The notes beneath the pieces are model-generated. The model saw nothing but the letters and a program-made list of their open reading frames with translations, searched no databases and was not told where the DNA came from. From CAIYQJ01 sp963717255 (GTDB lineage: Bacteria; Chloroflexota; Limnocylindria; Limnocylindrales; CSP1-4), in NCBI GenBank assembly GCA_963717255.1, contig CAVQVT010000004.1:1-64000 (forward strand): DNA of 64,000 bases, in the 5' to 3' direction. Below are positions 39,819-49,233 of this stretch, one piece after another (position 1 is the stretch's first letter; the number at the start of each line of letters is the position of its first letter). The position numbers were made by a program, and so were the translations under genes.

Positions 39819-39821
39819 GCT
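39816..39821 (+). promoter_or_regulatory. -10-like TAGGCT overlapping the stop of the GIDE-like gene
   Basis: TAGGCT starts at the TAG stop codon of the preceding gene and is 6 nt upstream of GTG 39828. That GTG begins a short frame closing at 39888, so the next gene may have lost its native start by a frameshift. Confidence 0.35.
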
Positions 39822-39871
39822 CCCGACGTGCGCAGTCCTCGACGACCTCCATCGCCCCGCGGACCGGGGCG

Positions 39872-40144
39872 ATGCTCGCCCTCGCCGTGACGCTCACCCT
39901 GCTCGGCGGCGCGTCGGGCCCGGCGACAGTGGCGCTCGCAGCCGACCTCACGCCTGGTGGCGCGTCTCCCGGTGCCACGGCCGCGCCCGAAGGCGGCGAC
40001 GCTCGCAGCTCCGGCGACGGTGCCGGGCTCGCCGGCGCTCCCCTGGTGGCGATCGGCGCCGTGGCCGTCATCGGCGGCGCGAGCGCACTCGCGACACTCG
40101 CGTACGTCCGCCTCACCGGTGGATCCGGCGAGCGGCCTCGATGA
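39872..40144 (+). CDS. Small secreted/membrane protein, start uncertain
   Basis: This 90-residue protein has an N-terminal hydrophobic segment (LALAVTLTLLGGASG), a Ser/Gly/Pro-rich middle and a second hydrophobic helix (APLVAIGAVAVIGGASALATLAYV) near the end. ATG 39872 is a default start. A leaderless GTG at 39828 in another frame would give a basic N-region in front of this helix if one base were missing between them, so a frameshift is possible. Its stop overlaps the ATG of the M23 lipoprotein gene (ATGA). Family not recognised. Confidence 0.45.
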   Translation: MLALAVTLTLLGGASGPATVALAADLTPGGASPGATAAPEGGDARSSGDGAGLAGAPLVAIGAVAVIGGASALATLAYVRLTGGSGERPR

Positions 40145-41258
40145 ACGACTCGAACCTCCGGCCCGGGAGCGGCCGGTCGCGCCGCCTCCGCCTCCCCGCC
40201 GTCGGTCCCGCCTCCGGGCCCGCCGGCGGTGCCGCCGCCGCGCTCGCGGTCGCCGCCCTCCTCGCCCTCGGCGCATGCGCCGGACCCGCGGCCTCGCCCG
40301 GACCGAGCTCGGCGGCGGCGTCTGCCCTCCCGGGCGGGTCCGGCCCGGACTGGGTCGCGCCGACGGAGAGCGGGGATCCGGCCGCGTGTGCCACGCCGGC
40401 GCCGTCCGAGCCCGTCGCCGTCTGCACGGATCCGGCCGGCTCGTCGAGTCCGGCTCCGCTGCCCGGCGCGAACGGGGCGTCGCCGACGGCCTCGCAGAGC
40501 CCCCGGGGGCGGCCCCCCGAGCCGGAGGGGCGGCCACGACCGGTGCCCAGGCGCCCGTCGGCTCGGGCGCCGCCGCGGCCTCCATCGATGGAGCGACCGC
40601 TGCCGCCTCCCCGACTCCGGCGACATCCCCGGAACCGTCGGCCTCGGCGAGTCCCGCGGCGTCGGCAGCCCCGCCGGCCGGCGCGGCGCCTACGTCCGCC
40701 GCCGGCTTCAAGGTGCGCGACACCATCGTCCCGATGACGTTCCCGCTCCCGGCCACCGCCTCCTACCGGTACGGTGACCGTTGGCGCGCGCCCCGGGTGG
40801 GCGTGGCGCGGTCGTACAACCAGATCCGCGGCGTGGCGCAGGACGGGACCTACCTCCGAGCGCACGACGGCCTCGACCTGCTCGTGAAGCTCGGGACCCC
40901 CGTCGTCGCGCCGTTCACCGGCAGGGTGATCGACCCGGCGACACGGTGGAAGCCGTGGGATCCGTCCCGGTACGGCAGGGTCGTCGTCATCGAGAGCACC
41001 GAGCCGACCTCGCCCGGCTACGCCGTCATCCTCGCGCACCTTTCGTCCGTCGCGGTGAAGGTGGGAGACGGGGTGGAGCGCGGCCAGGTGGTCGGGAAGA
41101 CGGGGAAGACCGGCAACGCCGCGGGCACGCCTCCGCACCTCCACCTGGAGACCCGCGCGCCCTTCAGGATCCGGTACGGCTACGCGGGGGTGATCCGGCG
41201 CCTGGACGTCTTCGACGCCGAGCCATCGATCCGGGCGGCCGACCCGAAGGCGCGCTGA
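40141..41258 (+). pseudogene. M23-family peptidase lipoprotein with a frameshift
   Basis: Frame 1 (40141 to about 40500) encodes a lipoprotein signal (LLALGAC, Cys near residue 46) and a Pro/Ala/Ser-rich linker. The next frame (about 40500-41258) continues the linker and then an M23 metallopeptidase domain: Zn ligands in AHDGLD and PPHLHLE, with LVKLGTPVVAPFTGRV between. The switch lies in the C5/G5/C6 runs at 40498-40525 and needs one missing base. M23 enzymes cleave peptidoglycan cross-links. Whether the break is real decay or a sequencing indel cannot be told. An intact gene would encode about 372 residues. Confidence 0.75.
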
Positions 41259-41425
41259 CCGATCCTGGACCCGGGTGATCCGCCCGAAGGCGCGTTGCCC
41301 GACCCGTCTGCCCCCGCCCGGCCGCTCCGACCCGACCCCGGCGCCCGCATGCCACCGCACCCGGGCGGCCACGCCCTCGTGACTCTCTCGCGACCGGCTG
41401 GTACTTCCGTCTCATGGTGAGGTTC

Positions 41426-41472
41426 TGTGAAGTGCCCGAGACTTCACGCGTCGGACCCGACAAGACTTCACA
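41426..41472. promoter_or_regulatory. Inverted and direct repeats before the MerR-GAF-GGDEF gene
   Basis: TGTGAAGT (41426-41433) faces ACTTCAC (41441-41447) across 7 nt, and a third half-site ACTTCACA is at 41465-41472. These are 22 nt or more before ATG 41494 and are plausible operator half-sites for the MerR-like domain of the gene itself. Confidence 0.5.
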
Positions 41473-41493
41473 GGGAGACCACCGAGCCGGACG

Positions 41494-44487
41494 ATGGAAG
41501 CGTACGAGGCGACCCTCTCGATCACCGAGGCGGCGCGTGCGCTGGGCGTCCACCCGAACACGCTCCGCGCCTGGAGCGACCAGGGACGCATCCGGTCGTT
41601 CCGGATCAACACGCGCGGCGACCGCCGCTTCCTGCCGGCAGACCTCGGCGACTTCCTCGCCTCCGCCGAATCCCCCGCTCTCGTCCCGGACGACGCCGCG
41701 CCGGTCGCGGGCTCCGCGGGCCTCCGCGCGGGTCGATCGAGGCCCGGCCGCGCCCCCGCCGCCGATGGTCCGATGCTCCGCGTGGTGCGCGGGTCCGGAT
41801 CGCGAGCCTTCGCTCCTGACGCGGCGGGGCAGGCGCCCGGCGACGACGGCACCGAGCTCGGCGCGATGGACGACGCGATCGCCGACGCCGTCCGCCGCGA
41901 GCTCGACACCGCCGCGTCGCTGCTCGGCCGCGAGATGGCACCGTCCGGCCTGGACGGCTCGCTCGCCCGGATCGTCCGCATCCTCCGGGCGCGCCGCGGC
42001 CATGAGTTCGTGGGGATCTGGTCGCAGGACGGCGACCGCCTCGTCGCCCGCGCCGCGGCAGGCGAGTGGGCACCGATGCCGATCCCGGTCGACGGTGCCG
42101 GCCTCCCGGCCCGCGCCTTCGCCGCCACCGAGCCGCTGACGGAGCCGATCTCGGCCGACCGGCCGAGCTGGCTGTCGGCCCCGCCGGCCGGAGGTTCGGC
42201 GACGGCCGTCGCGATCCCCGGCTCCACCGCCCCGTGGGGCGTCCTGGCGGTGGTGGATCCCGCGGAGGCCCCGAGCCGCGCGTCGTCCCTGCCCGCGATC
42301 GCGGCGATCGTCGGCGGCGCCGTCCGCACGTCCCGACTCGTCGACGAGGCGACCCGCGGCCGGCGGCAATCGGAGGCTCTTCGCCGGGTGGCCGTCGAGC
42401 TGGCGAGCGAGCTCGACCTCGACCGCATCCTCGACTCGATCCTCGAGCACGCCGCGTCCCTGTTCGGCGCGGACCGGGCCGCGGTCTTCCTCGGGCGGCC
42501 CGGCGGCCGCATCCAGGAATCGTACGCCCGCGACCTGTCGGATGCGTTCGTCGCCTCGGTGACCGTCCTCCACCCCTGGTCGGTCCCCACGCAGGCCCTC
42601 CGGGAGCGCCAGCCCGTCTTCGCCACGCGCTACTCCGACGACCCGCGCGGGGAGTTCCAGCGCGAGGAGCTGCTTGCCGAAGGCATCGACACGATCTGCA
42701 CCGCCCCTCTGTACGACGGGAGCGACCCGCTCGGGGTCCTCAACCTCTACCACGACATCGCACATCCGTGGTCCCACGAGGAGCTCGAGACGCTCGCGGC
42801 GTTCGCGGCACAGGCGTCGGTCGCGATCCGGAACGCACAGAACTTCCGGCGTACCGAGGCGTGGGCGGCCCAGCTTCAATCGATCCAGCACCTCGGCGGC
42901 GAGCTCGGGCGGCTGTCGTCGGCGTCGGAGATCGGCACGGCGATCGTCGCGGAGATCGAGCGCCTCATCGACTTCCACAACGTCCGCGTCTACCTGCTCC
43001 AGGGGGACGAGCTCGTCCCCATCTCGCTCCGGGGGAAGGTCGGCCAGTACACGGACGAGTCCGCCGACGCGCTGAGACTGAAGGTCGGTGAGGGCATCAC
43101 CGGGTGGGTGGCCAAACACGGAGTGCCCCAGTACCTGCCCGACGCCGAGGCGGACACGCGCGCCATGACGATCCCCGGGACCGAGTCCATCGAGGAATCG
43201 ATGCTCCTCGCTCCGATGGTGTTCGAGGAGCAGGTCCTCGGGGTCATCGTGCTGTCCAAGCTGGGCCTCGACCAGTTCACGGACGGCCACCTGCGCCTGC
43301 TCGTCATCTTCGCGAACGCCGCCGCCCAGGCGATCGCGACCGCGGAGGCGTCCGATCAGCTGCGCCGACAGTCCGCCAGGCTCGAGCGTCGGCTCCGCAG
43401 CCAGCGCGCGCTCCTCCAGACGACCGAGTCACTCCTCACGACGCTCGACGCGCGGGCGATCCTCGACCGGATCACCGAGAGCCTCGCGGAGCTCGTCTCC
43501 TACGACAACCTGGCGATCGAGCTGCTGGATCCGCGGACGGGCACGCTTCGCCCGATCATCGCGCGAGGGGCCGACGCGGACTACTACCTGCTCGCCTGGG
43601 AGCCTGGCGAGGAGGGCCTCGCGACCTGGGTCGTCGACCACGGCGTCCCGCAGCTGGTCGTGGACGAGATGCTGGACCCGCGCATCTCGCAGGACCCGAC
43701 GAAGGGTCCGGTGGAGGGCAGCATCATCTGCGCGCCGCTGCGCGGCCCGAGCGGCGTGGTGGGCGTGCTCACCCTCGAGCGCCTCGGAACGTCGAGCCGG
43801 TACGACGAAGACGACTTCGAGCTGGTCCGGCTCTTCGCCGGCCAGGTCTCCATCGCGCTACGCAACGCCGAGCACTACCGCGCGGCACGGGTCCGTGCCG
43901 AGACGGACGGCCTGACGGGCCTCCTCAACTACGCGTCTTTCCGCGACAAGCTCGGCGGCCTGTCGCTGGCCGGCGAGCCGTTCAGTCTGCTGATGATCGA
44001 CCTGGACGGGTTCAAGGCGGTGAACTCCGCGTACCTCTACCAGGGCGGCAACGTCGTCCTGCGCCGCGCCGCCGCTGCGATCCGCTCCGCGGCCCGCGAG
44101 AGCGACGACGTCTTCCGCTTCGGCGGCGACGAGTTCTGCGTCCTCTTGCCCCGCACCGACGTCCTCGGGGCACGGATCGTGGGAGAGCGCGTCCGTGAGG
44201 CCGTCGCCGGCGTGGAGCCTCCGTCGCGTGCTCGCGGCGGGAGGGGCCTGCGGATCACGGCGTCGGTGGGGATCGCGACGCTGCCGGAGGACGCGGAGAC
44301 GGCCGATGCGCTCGTGGACGTCGCTTCGCGCGGCGCCTTCTTCGCCAAGTCGCAGGGCGGGGACCGGGTCGCGACCGCCGCGGAGAGCGCGGGGATCGCC
44401 GACGAGTTCGAGCCGACCGGGCCCGGACGGGTCGAGTCGGAGGTCACCGCGATCGAGGAGCTCCTGGGCACGGGCCCGTCGAGCTGA
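41494..44487 (+). CDS. MerR-type HTH protein with GAF domains and a GGDEF domain
   Basis: This 997-residue cytosolic regulator starts with a MerR-like HTH (residues 9-58, LSITEAARALGVHPNTLRAWSDQGRIRSFRINTRGDRRF). About three GAF-type sensor modules (roughly 150-280, 300-450, 460-620) and a fourth (about 645-795) precede a GGDEF domain near 805-950. That domain keeps FGGDEF, but the usual ND..GH segment reads NSAYLYQGGN, so its substrate site is altered and diguanylate cyclase activity is doubtful. Fusing DNA-binding to a c-di-GMP-type module suggests a transcription factor sensing a small ligand. It would probably bind the repeats upstream of itself. Confidence 0.8.
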   Translation: MEAYEATLSITEAARALGVHPNTLRAWSDQGRIRSFRINTRGDRRFLPADLGDFLASAESPALVPDDAAPVAGSAGLRAGRSRPGRAPAADGPMLRVVRGSGSRAFAPDAAGQAPGDDGTELGAMDDAIADAVRRELDTAASLLGREMAPSGLDGSLARIVRILRARRGHEFVGIWSQDGDRLVARAAAGEWAPMPIPVDGAGLPARAFAATEPLTEPISADRPSWLSAPPAGGSATAVAIPGSTAPWGVLAVVDPAEAPSRASSLPAIAAIVGGAVRTSRLVDEATRGRRQSEALRRVAVELASELDLDRILDSILEHAASLFGADRAAVFLGRPGGRIQESYARDLSDAFVASVTVLHPWSVPTQALRERQPVFATRYSDDPRGEFQREELLAEGIDTICTAPLYDGSDPLGVLNLYHDIAHPWSHEELETLAAFAAQASVAIRNAQNFRRTEAWAAQLQSIQHLGGELGRLSSASEIGTAIVAEIERLIDFHNVRVYLLQGDELVPISLRGKVGQYTDESADALRLKVGEGITGWVAKHGVPQYLPDAEADTRAMTIPGTESIEESMLLAPMVFEEQVLGVIVLSKLGLDQFTDGHLRLLVIFANAAAQAIATAEASDQLRRQSARLERRLRSQRALLQTTESLLTTLDARAILDRITESLAELVSYDNLAIELLDPRTGTLRPIIARGADADYYLLAWEPGEEGLATWVVDHGVPQLVVDEMLDPRISQDPTKGPVEGSIICAPLRGPSGVVGVLTLERLGTSSRYDEDDFELVRLFAGQVSIALRNAEHYRAARVRAETDGLTGLLNYASFRDKLGGLSLAGEPFSLLMIDLDGFKAVNSAYLYQGGNVVLRRAAAAIRSAARESDDVFRFGGDEFCVLLPRTDVLGARIVGERVREAVAGVEPPSRARGGRGLRITASVGIATLPEDAETADALVDVASRGAFFAKSQGGDRVATAAESAGIADEFEPTGPGRVESEVTAIEELLGTGPSS

Positions 44488-44556
44488 GGGGCGGAGCATC
44501 GCCTCGGGACGGAGCGGGGCGGGAGAGCGACGGGACGGCTCCGGCTCCGACCCGGA

Positions 44557-44562
44557 TATCCT
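44557..44562 (+). promoter_or_regulatory. -10-like TATCCT, leaderless start at 44569
   Basis: TATCCT is 6 nt before GTG 44569, with no Shine-Dalgarno. Confidence 0.5.
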
Positions 44563-44568
44563 CCGCGC

Positions 44569-45448
44569 GTGACCGACCCCGACGCGCCCCGCATCGTCGT
44601 CACCGTCATGGTCGCGTCCGCGCAGGGCGAGCCGGAGGTCGCCGCGCGGAAGAACGACCTCTACGCGGCGGGCATCCGGCGCCACGGAGGCCGTCCGATC
44701 CTCCTCGACGCGACCGTCGCGGCCGCCGACCGCGCCGAAGCCTTCTCGTCGATGGACGGGCTGCTCCTCGCGGGCGGGGCTGACATCCACCCCAGCCTCT
44801 ACGGACAGCCGGACGCTGGCTCGCGCAGCGTCGAGGGCGACCGGGACGCGCTCGAGGCGGAGGCGTGGGTGGCGGCACTCGCGCGCGGGCGTCCCCGTCC
44901 TCGGGATCTGCCGGGGGTTCCAGGCGATCAACGTCTTCTCGGGCGGCACGCTCCTCCAGCATGTCGACGGACACGCGGGCCCGAGCTGGGGACACGGGCC
45001 GGCCGCGACGCATCCGATCCGGGTCGACTGGGCCTCGCTGCTCGGCCGAGCGCTCGCGGATCCCGCCACCCCGGCGGGCTCGGTCGCGGGCGCCGGGCCG
45101 GGCGCGGATCTCGAGGCGCCTCCGGCGGGCGCCCATGCCGGCGGCCGCGATGACACGCCTGTCGTCGTGAACACGTATCACCACCAGGCCGTGCGCGCGA
45201 CCGATCTCGCGCCGGGCCTCCGCGCGACGGCCTGGGCCGAGAGCCCGGCAGGCGACCTCGTCGAGGCCTTCGAGGCCGCGGACGACCGCTTCGTCGTGGG
45301 AGTCCAGTGCCATCCGGAGCGCACCGAGTCCACGCCGCCGGCCTTCGAGCGGCTGTGGGCCGCGTTCGTGGACGCCTGCCGGGGGCAGGACGGCGCGCGG
45401 CGGCCTGCTACTCGATCGCGCCGACCTCCAGCCGCCCGGCCTCGATGA
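44569..45448 (+). pseudogene. Class I glutamine amidotransferase-like (PuuD family) gene with a one-base frameshift
   Basis: The first frame (44569 to about 44889) encodes MTDPDAPRIVVTVMV...LLLAGGADIHPSLY, up to ALARG. The next frame carries the rest: the nucleophile Cys in LGICRGFQAIN, then NTYHHQAV and VGVQCHPE with the catalytic His and Glu. These are the parts of a gamma-glutamyl-GABA hydrolase-like amidotransferase. An extra G in the GGG at 44887-44889 explains the shift. The 3' end overlaps the convergent glutamine-type ABC ATPase by about 41 nt. Family members hydrolyse gamma-glutamyl amides in polyamine breakdown. If real, the shift destroys activity. Confidence 0.8.
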
Positions 45449-46238
45449 CCCGCTGGAGGAAGCGGCGCGTCCGCTCCTCGGTCGGGTGGCGGAAGATCCG
45501 GTCGGGCGGCCCCTCCTCCAGGATCCTGCCCTCGTCGAGGAAGCAGACGCGGTTCGCGCTGTCCCGTGCGAAGCCCATCTCGTGCGTCGCGATGACCATC
45601 GTCATCCCGCCCCGCGCCAGCTCGCGGATGACCCCGAGGACCTCCGCGACCAGCTCCGGGTCGAGGGCGCTCGTCACCTCGTCGAGCAGGAGGAGGTCGG
45701 GCTCCATGGCGAGCGCCCGGACGATCGCCACCCGCTGCTGCTGGCCGCCGGAGAGCCGGTCGGGGTACTCCGCCGCCTTCTCCTCGAGGCCGAACCGGGT
45801 CAGGAGCGCCAGCGCGTCGGCCTCTGCCTTCGCCCGGGGCACCTTCAGGACCTTCCGCGGCGCGAGCGCGACGTTGTCCAGCACCGACATGTGCGGGAAG
45901 AGGTTGAAGGCCTGGTAGACGATGCCGATCCGCCGCCGGACACGGTCCACGTTCACGTTCGGCGCGGTGATCTCCACGTCGTCGATGAAGACCCGGCCGG
46001 CATCGATGGGCTCGATGAGGTTCACGCAGCGCAGGAGCGTGGACTTGCCGGACCCCGAGGCGCCGATGAGGCAGACGACCTCGTGTCGCCGGACGACGAG
46101 ATCGATCCCGCGGAGGACCTCCAGCTTCCCGAAGGCCTTGCGGATCCCCTCGAGCCGGAGGACGACCGCGGCGTCGGACGCGAGGCCGTCGGACGCGGGG
46201 CCGTCGAGCGCGGGACGGGAGGCGTCGGGTCCGCTCAT
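45408..46238 (-). CDS. Polar amino-acid ABC transporter ATP-binding protein
   Basis: This 276-residue ABC ATPase has Walker A GASGSGKST, signature LSGGQQQR and Walker B LLLLDEVTSALD, with the A-loop region IRKAFGKLEVLRGIDL. It fits the GlnQ/HisP group that powers polar amino-acid uptake. The first 25 residues are an Ala/Asp/Ser-rich extension. The Walker B end VTSALD differs slightly from the usual EPTSALD, as is typical of this subfamily. The ATG overlaps the permease stop (ATGA). Confidence 0.9.
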   Translation of the reverse strand: MSGPDASRPALDGPASDGLASDAAVVLRLEGIRKAFGKLEVLRGIDLVVRRHEVVCLIGASGSGKSTLLRCVNLIEPIDAGRVFIDDVEITAPNVNVDRVRRRIGIVYQAFNLFPHMSVLDNVALAPRKVLKVPRAKAEADALALLTRFGLEEKAAEYPDRLSGGQQQRVAIVRALAMEPDLLLLDEVTSALDPELVAEVLGVIRELARGGMTMVIATHEMGFARDSANRVCFLDEGRILEEGPPDRIFRHPTEERTRRFLQRVIEAGRLEVGAIE

Positions 46239-47122
46239 CGAGCGCCCGCGAGCTGGCGCTTGCGGTCCCGCGCCACGAGCCAGTCGGTGAAGCGGGCGAG
46301 CGGGATCGTCACGACGATGAAGACGAGGGCCGTCGCGATGTACGGCGTGAAGTTGAACGTCGCGGCCTGCTTGATCTGCGACGCCCGGAAGATCTCCACG
46401 ACGCCGATGTACGAGACGAGGACCGTGTCCTTCTGGAGGCCGATGAAGTCGTTCAGGAGGGGCGGGACGACCCGGCGGACGGCCTGCGGGAGCACGACGA
46501 ACCGGAGCGCCTGGAACCGCGAGAGGCCCAGGGAGCGCGCGGCGGCGTCCTGGCTCGGGTGGACGGAATCGATGCCGGCCCGGTAGACCTCCGAGACGTA
46601 CGCCGAGTAGATGAGGGTGAGCGCCAGGACGGCGTAGAAGAACGGGCTGGAGGGCACGCCCGGGATCTGGAGGCCCGGGATGCCGAACCCGAGGATGTAG
46701 ATGACGAGGACGCCCGGAAGGGCGCGGAAGATGTCCACGTACACGGTCGAGAGGAATCGGACGGGGGTGAAGACGGGTCCGGGCAGGCTCCGCAGGACGG
46801 CCACCACCAGGCCGAAGCCGAGGATGAGGACCTCGCTGATCATGAAGAGCGCGATGTTGACGCGGAACGCGTTCAGGATCGCGGGCAACGACGACCAGAA
46901 GACCTCGCCGTTGAGGAACGACTGCTGGACGGCGGGCCAGTTGGGCGCGTTGACGACGACGAGGACGAGAAGCCCGAGGACGACGGCGGTGCTGACGGCC
47001 GCGGCCAGCGTCGAGCGCGCGGCTGCGCCCAGCCGCGGCGGCCCGACGACGCGCGGGGACGAACGACCCGGGCCGCCTGCCGGCGTGCCCGGGTCGTTCG
47101 CGCTGCCGGCCGTGCCGGCCAT
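46235..47122 (-). CDS. Polar amino-acid ABC transporter permease
   Basis: This 295-residue membrane protein has about five helices and the HisMQ-type EAA loop (AARSLGLSRFQALRFVVLPQAVRRVVPPLLN) that docks on the ATPase. A basic, Pro-rich N-terminus precedes the first helix. It follows the binding-protein gene and overlaps the ATPase gene. Whether it acts as a homodimer is implied by the lack of a second permease gene nearby. Substrate is not predictable beyond a polar amino acid. Confidence 0.88.
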   Translation of the reverse strand: MAGTAGSANDPGTPAGGPGRSSPRVVGPPRLGAAARSTLAAAVSTAVVLGLLVLVVVNAPNWPAVQQSFLNGEVFWSSLPAILNAFRVNIALFMISEVLILGFGLVVAVLRSLPGPVFTPVRFLSTVYVDIFRALPGVLVIYILGFGIPGLQIPGVPSSPFFYAVLALTLIYSAYVSEVYRAGIDSVHPSQDAAARSLGLSRFQALRFVVLPQAVRRVVPPLLNDFIGLQKDTVLVSYIGVVEIFRASQIKQAATFNFTPYIATALVFIVVTIPLARFTDWLVARDRKRQLAGAR

Positions 47123-47145
47123 CTCGATGCCCTACCGGCCGGGCG

Positions 47146-48144
47146 TCACTGCCCGATGATCGGGGCGCTCACCTTGTCGGCGAGCCACTCCTTCTGGATC
47201 GCGTCGAGCGTGCCGTCGGCGCGCATGGCGAGGATGGCCTGGTCGACACACTGCGTGAGCGGGCTGCCCTTCGCGAGGACGAGGCTGAAGTACTCGCCGG
47301 GGCGGTCCAGCGGGCTCGGGAACTGGCCGACGACGACGCCGTCGTCGAGCTGGACGGCGGTCATGAAGAACGCGGTCGGGAGGTCGACGACGATCCCGTC
47401 GATCTGGCCCGCCTTGAGGGCCTCGATCGCCAGGTCGTTGCTGTCGTAGACGCCCGGCTCCTGCTCTGGCGCGATGACGTTGACGATCGTGTCGTAGCTC
47501 GTCGTGCCGACCATGGCGCCGAGCTTGAACTTCTTCATGTCGCCGACCGTCTTCGCGCCCGCGAGCGGGCTGTCCTTCTTCGCGACCACCGACTGGTTCA
47601 CGAAGTAGTAGCCGCGGGAGAGATCGACCTGCTCGGCCCGCTCCGGCTTCCACGAGACCTGGTTGATGTCGAAGTCGAACGTCTTGGGGCCGGGTGCGTA
47701 CGCGTTGGTGAACGGGACGTAGGCCCACGTCACCTTGTCCGACGTGAAGCCCAGCCTCTCGGCCACGGCGTAGGCGACAGCGCCCTCGAAGCCCTTGCCG
47801 TTCGTCGGGTCGCCGAGCTCCCACGGCGCCGGGTTCGGGTCGCTCGGCTCGAAGTACGGCGGGTACGCGGGGTTGTCCGTCCCGATCGTGAGGACCCCGG
47901 GCGTAAGGGTCTGGAGCGTGTCGGGCGCGCACGCGAGCGGGCTCACCGACGGCATCTCATCGGTCGGCGCCGGGGTCGCAGGGGCGGCCGACTCGGCCGG
48001 CGCCTGCGTGGGCGCCTCGGTCGGCGCGGCCGTGGGTGCCGCCGTGGGCGCCTGCGTCGGGGCCGGGGTGGCGGCGGACGTGCAGGCTGCCGCGACGAGG
48101 ATCGTCGCGATCGCGAGCGCTGCGGGTCGGAATGCGGTGCGCAT
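47146..48144 (-). CDS. Amino-acid ABC transporter substrate-binding lipoprotein
   Basis: This 332-residue lipoprotein has signal and lipobox LVAAAC (Cys about residue 21), a low-complexity APTQAPTAAPTEAP linker (about 25-65) and a solute-binding family 3 domain (GVLTIGTDNPAYPPYFE, FEGAVAYAVAERLG, VGDMKKFKLGAMVGTTSYDTI, DGIVVDLPTAFF). It is the capture subunit of the importer. The gene lies 23 nt upstream of the permease gene. A minus-strand -10-like TACACT at 48175-48180 and an AGGAGGGA RBS precede the ATG. Confidence 0.9.
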   Translation of the reverse strand: MRTAFRPAALAIATILVAAACTSAATPAPTQAPTAAPTAAPTEAPTQAPAESAAPATPAPTDEMPSVSPLACAPDTLQTLTPGVLTIGTDNPAYPPYFEPSDPNPAPWELGDPTNGKGFEGAVAYAVAERLGFTSDKVTWAYVPFTNAYAPGPKTFDFDINQVSWKPERAEQVDLSRGYYFVNQSVVAKKDSPLAGAKTVGDMKKFKLGAMVGTTSYDTIVNVIAPEQEPGVYDSNDLAIEALKAGQIDGIVVDLPTAFFMTAVQLDDGVVVGQFPSPLDRPGEYFSLVLAKGSPLTQCVDQAILAMRADGTLDAIQKEWLADKVSAPIIGQ

Positions 48145-48297
48145 GGCGTTGGTCCCTCCTCTTGGACGCGTCGAGTGTACCGAACGAGAGGCGTCGGCCG
48201 TCCGCTCGGTGACGGGGCGGGAACGCCGCGGGGCCGGGTAGGCCGCGGGTGGCGCCGGGCTTCCGCCGGGGATCGGGCGGCGTGGCCGGGCCCGGAG

Positions 48298-49132
48298 TCA
48301 GGCGCGGCGGATCGGGACGGGCCGGTCGTCGGTGAGCCCGAGGCGGCGGCCCGCGCTCCCCTGGTTCTCCGCGATGCAGAGGCGGCCGAGCGAGTCCTCG
48401 TAGAGCAGCAGGGCACCGACCGGGACCCGCCCGAAGGTGTCCTGCCACGGGAACGACTCGGTCCGCGGCGACGTCGTCCGCGCCGGGAAGACGTCGCCGT
48501 CAGGACGGTCCCGTCGTCGAGGTCCCCGAGCGCGTCGTGCAGCTCCGCCGGCCCGCCGGCGAGCTTCACGTTCCCGAATCCGTCCACGTACACGACGGCG
48601 GTCGCGAGCTCGCCCGGCCGCATCGTCCGCCCGGGGCACGTTCAGCTCGACAAGCTCGGTGAGCGGGACGAGCCGGCCCGAACGACGCGAACGGGACGCC
48701 GCGGGCCAGGTGCGCCGCGACCGGCGCGAAGATGTCGCGCCCGTGGAAGCTCGACGTGACGGCGGGGAGGTGCCAGGCGGGATCCGTGATCGCGCGTGCC
48801 TCCACCGCGCCGCCGAGACGGGCCGCCGCGAGCGAGAGGAGCCCGTTGTCGGGGCCGACGAGGACGTCGCCGCGGGCGGTGCGGACGGCGATGGGGAGCC
48901 GCTCCGTGCCGACGCCGGGGTCCACGACGGCGACATGGACGCCGACCGGAAGGTAGGGGACGGCGGCCGCGAGAGAGACGGCGCCGTCGCGGATGGCGAA
49001 GGGCCGGATGGTGCGGGTCAGCTCGAGGACGTGCGCGTCGGGACAGATCGAGAGGACGACTCCCGCGCAGATCGCCGCCGACGGGTCGCGATCGCCGAAG
49101 TCGGTGAGGAACGAGACGAACGGACGGTCCAT
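48298..49132 (-). pseudogene. SAM hydroxide adenosyltransferase (DUF62) gene with three frameshifts
   Basis: Pieces of a DUF62/SAM-dependent chlorinase-fluorinase-like enzyme follow in order. The first frame (from 49132) gives VSFLTDFGDRDP, AVVDPGVGTERLP, VGPDNGLLSLA and SSFHGRDIFAP. A second frame gives RLVPLTELVELNVPRA. A third gives RPGELATAVVYVDGFGNVKLAGG. The second frame resumes with FPARTTSPRTESFPWQDTFG... IAENQGSAGRRLGL. Shifts lie near 48673-48679, 48621-48635 and 48489-48505. The family hydrolyses SAM to adenosine and methionine. The total span matches an intact length. It is leaderless from 49139-49144. Confidence 0.8.
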
Positions 49133-49138
49133 CCATGC

Positions 49139-49144
49139 ATGGTA
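49139..49144 (-). promoter_or_regulatory. -10-like TACCAT, leaderless start at 49132
   Basis: On the minus strand, TACCAT lies 6 nt before the ATG at 49130-49132, with no RBS. Confidence 0.45.
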
Positions 49145-49197
49145 TGCGGCGCACGGTGGGGCTCGGCTCGCCGGCGCCCTGCGGGGCCCCCGGACGC

Positions 49198-49233
49198 CGA
49201 AACGACGCCCGGAGGAGTACGGGCGTCGTTTCG
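49198..49233. terminator. Perfect 14-bp hairpin in the gap at 49133-49436
   Basis: A perfect 14-bp stem (49198-49211 with 49220-49233) with an 8-nt loop lies in a 304-nt region without a gene. No U-tract follows on either strand, so it may be a transcript stabiliser or a protein site. A perfect 10-bp palindrome CAGTCGACTG lies beside it at 49235-49244. I see nothing else clear in this gap. Confidence 0.5.

Noticed and set aside
41494..44487. Clear diguanylate cyclase
   Set aside because: FGGDEF is present but the substrate-binding ND..GH segment is changed, so activity is doubtful.
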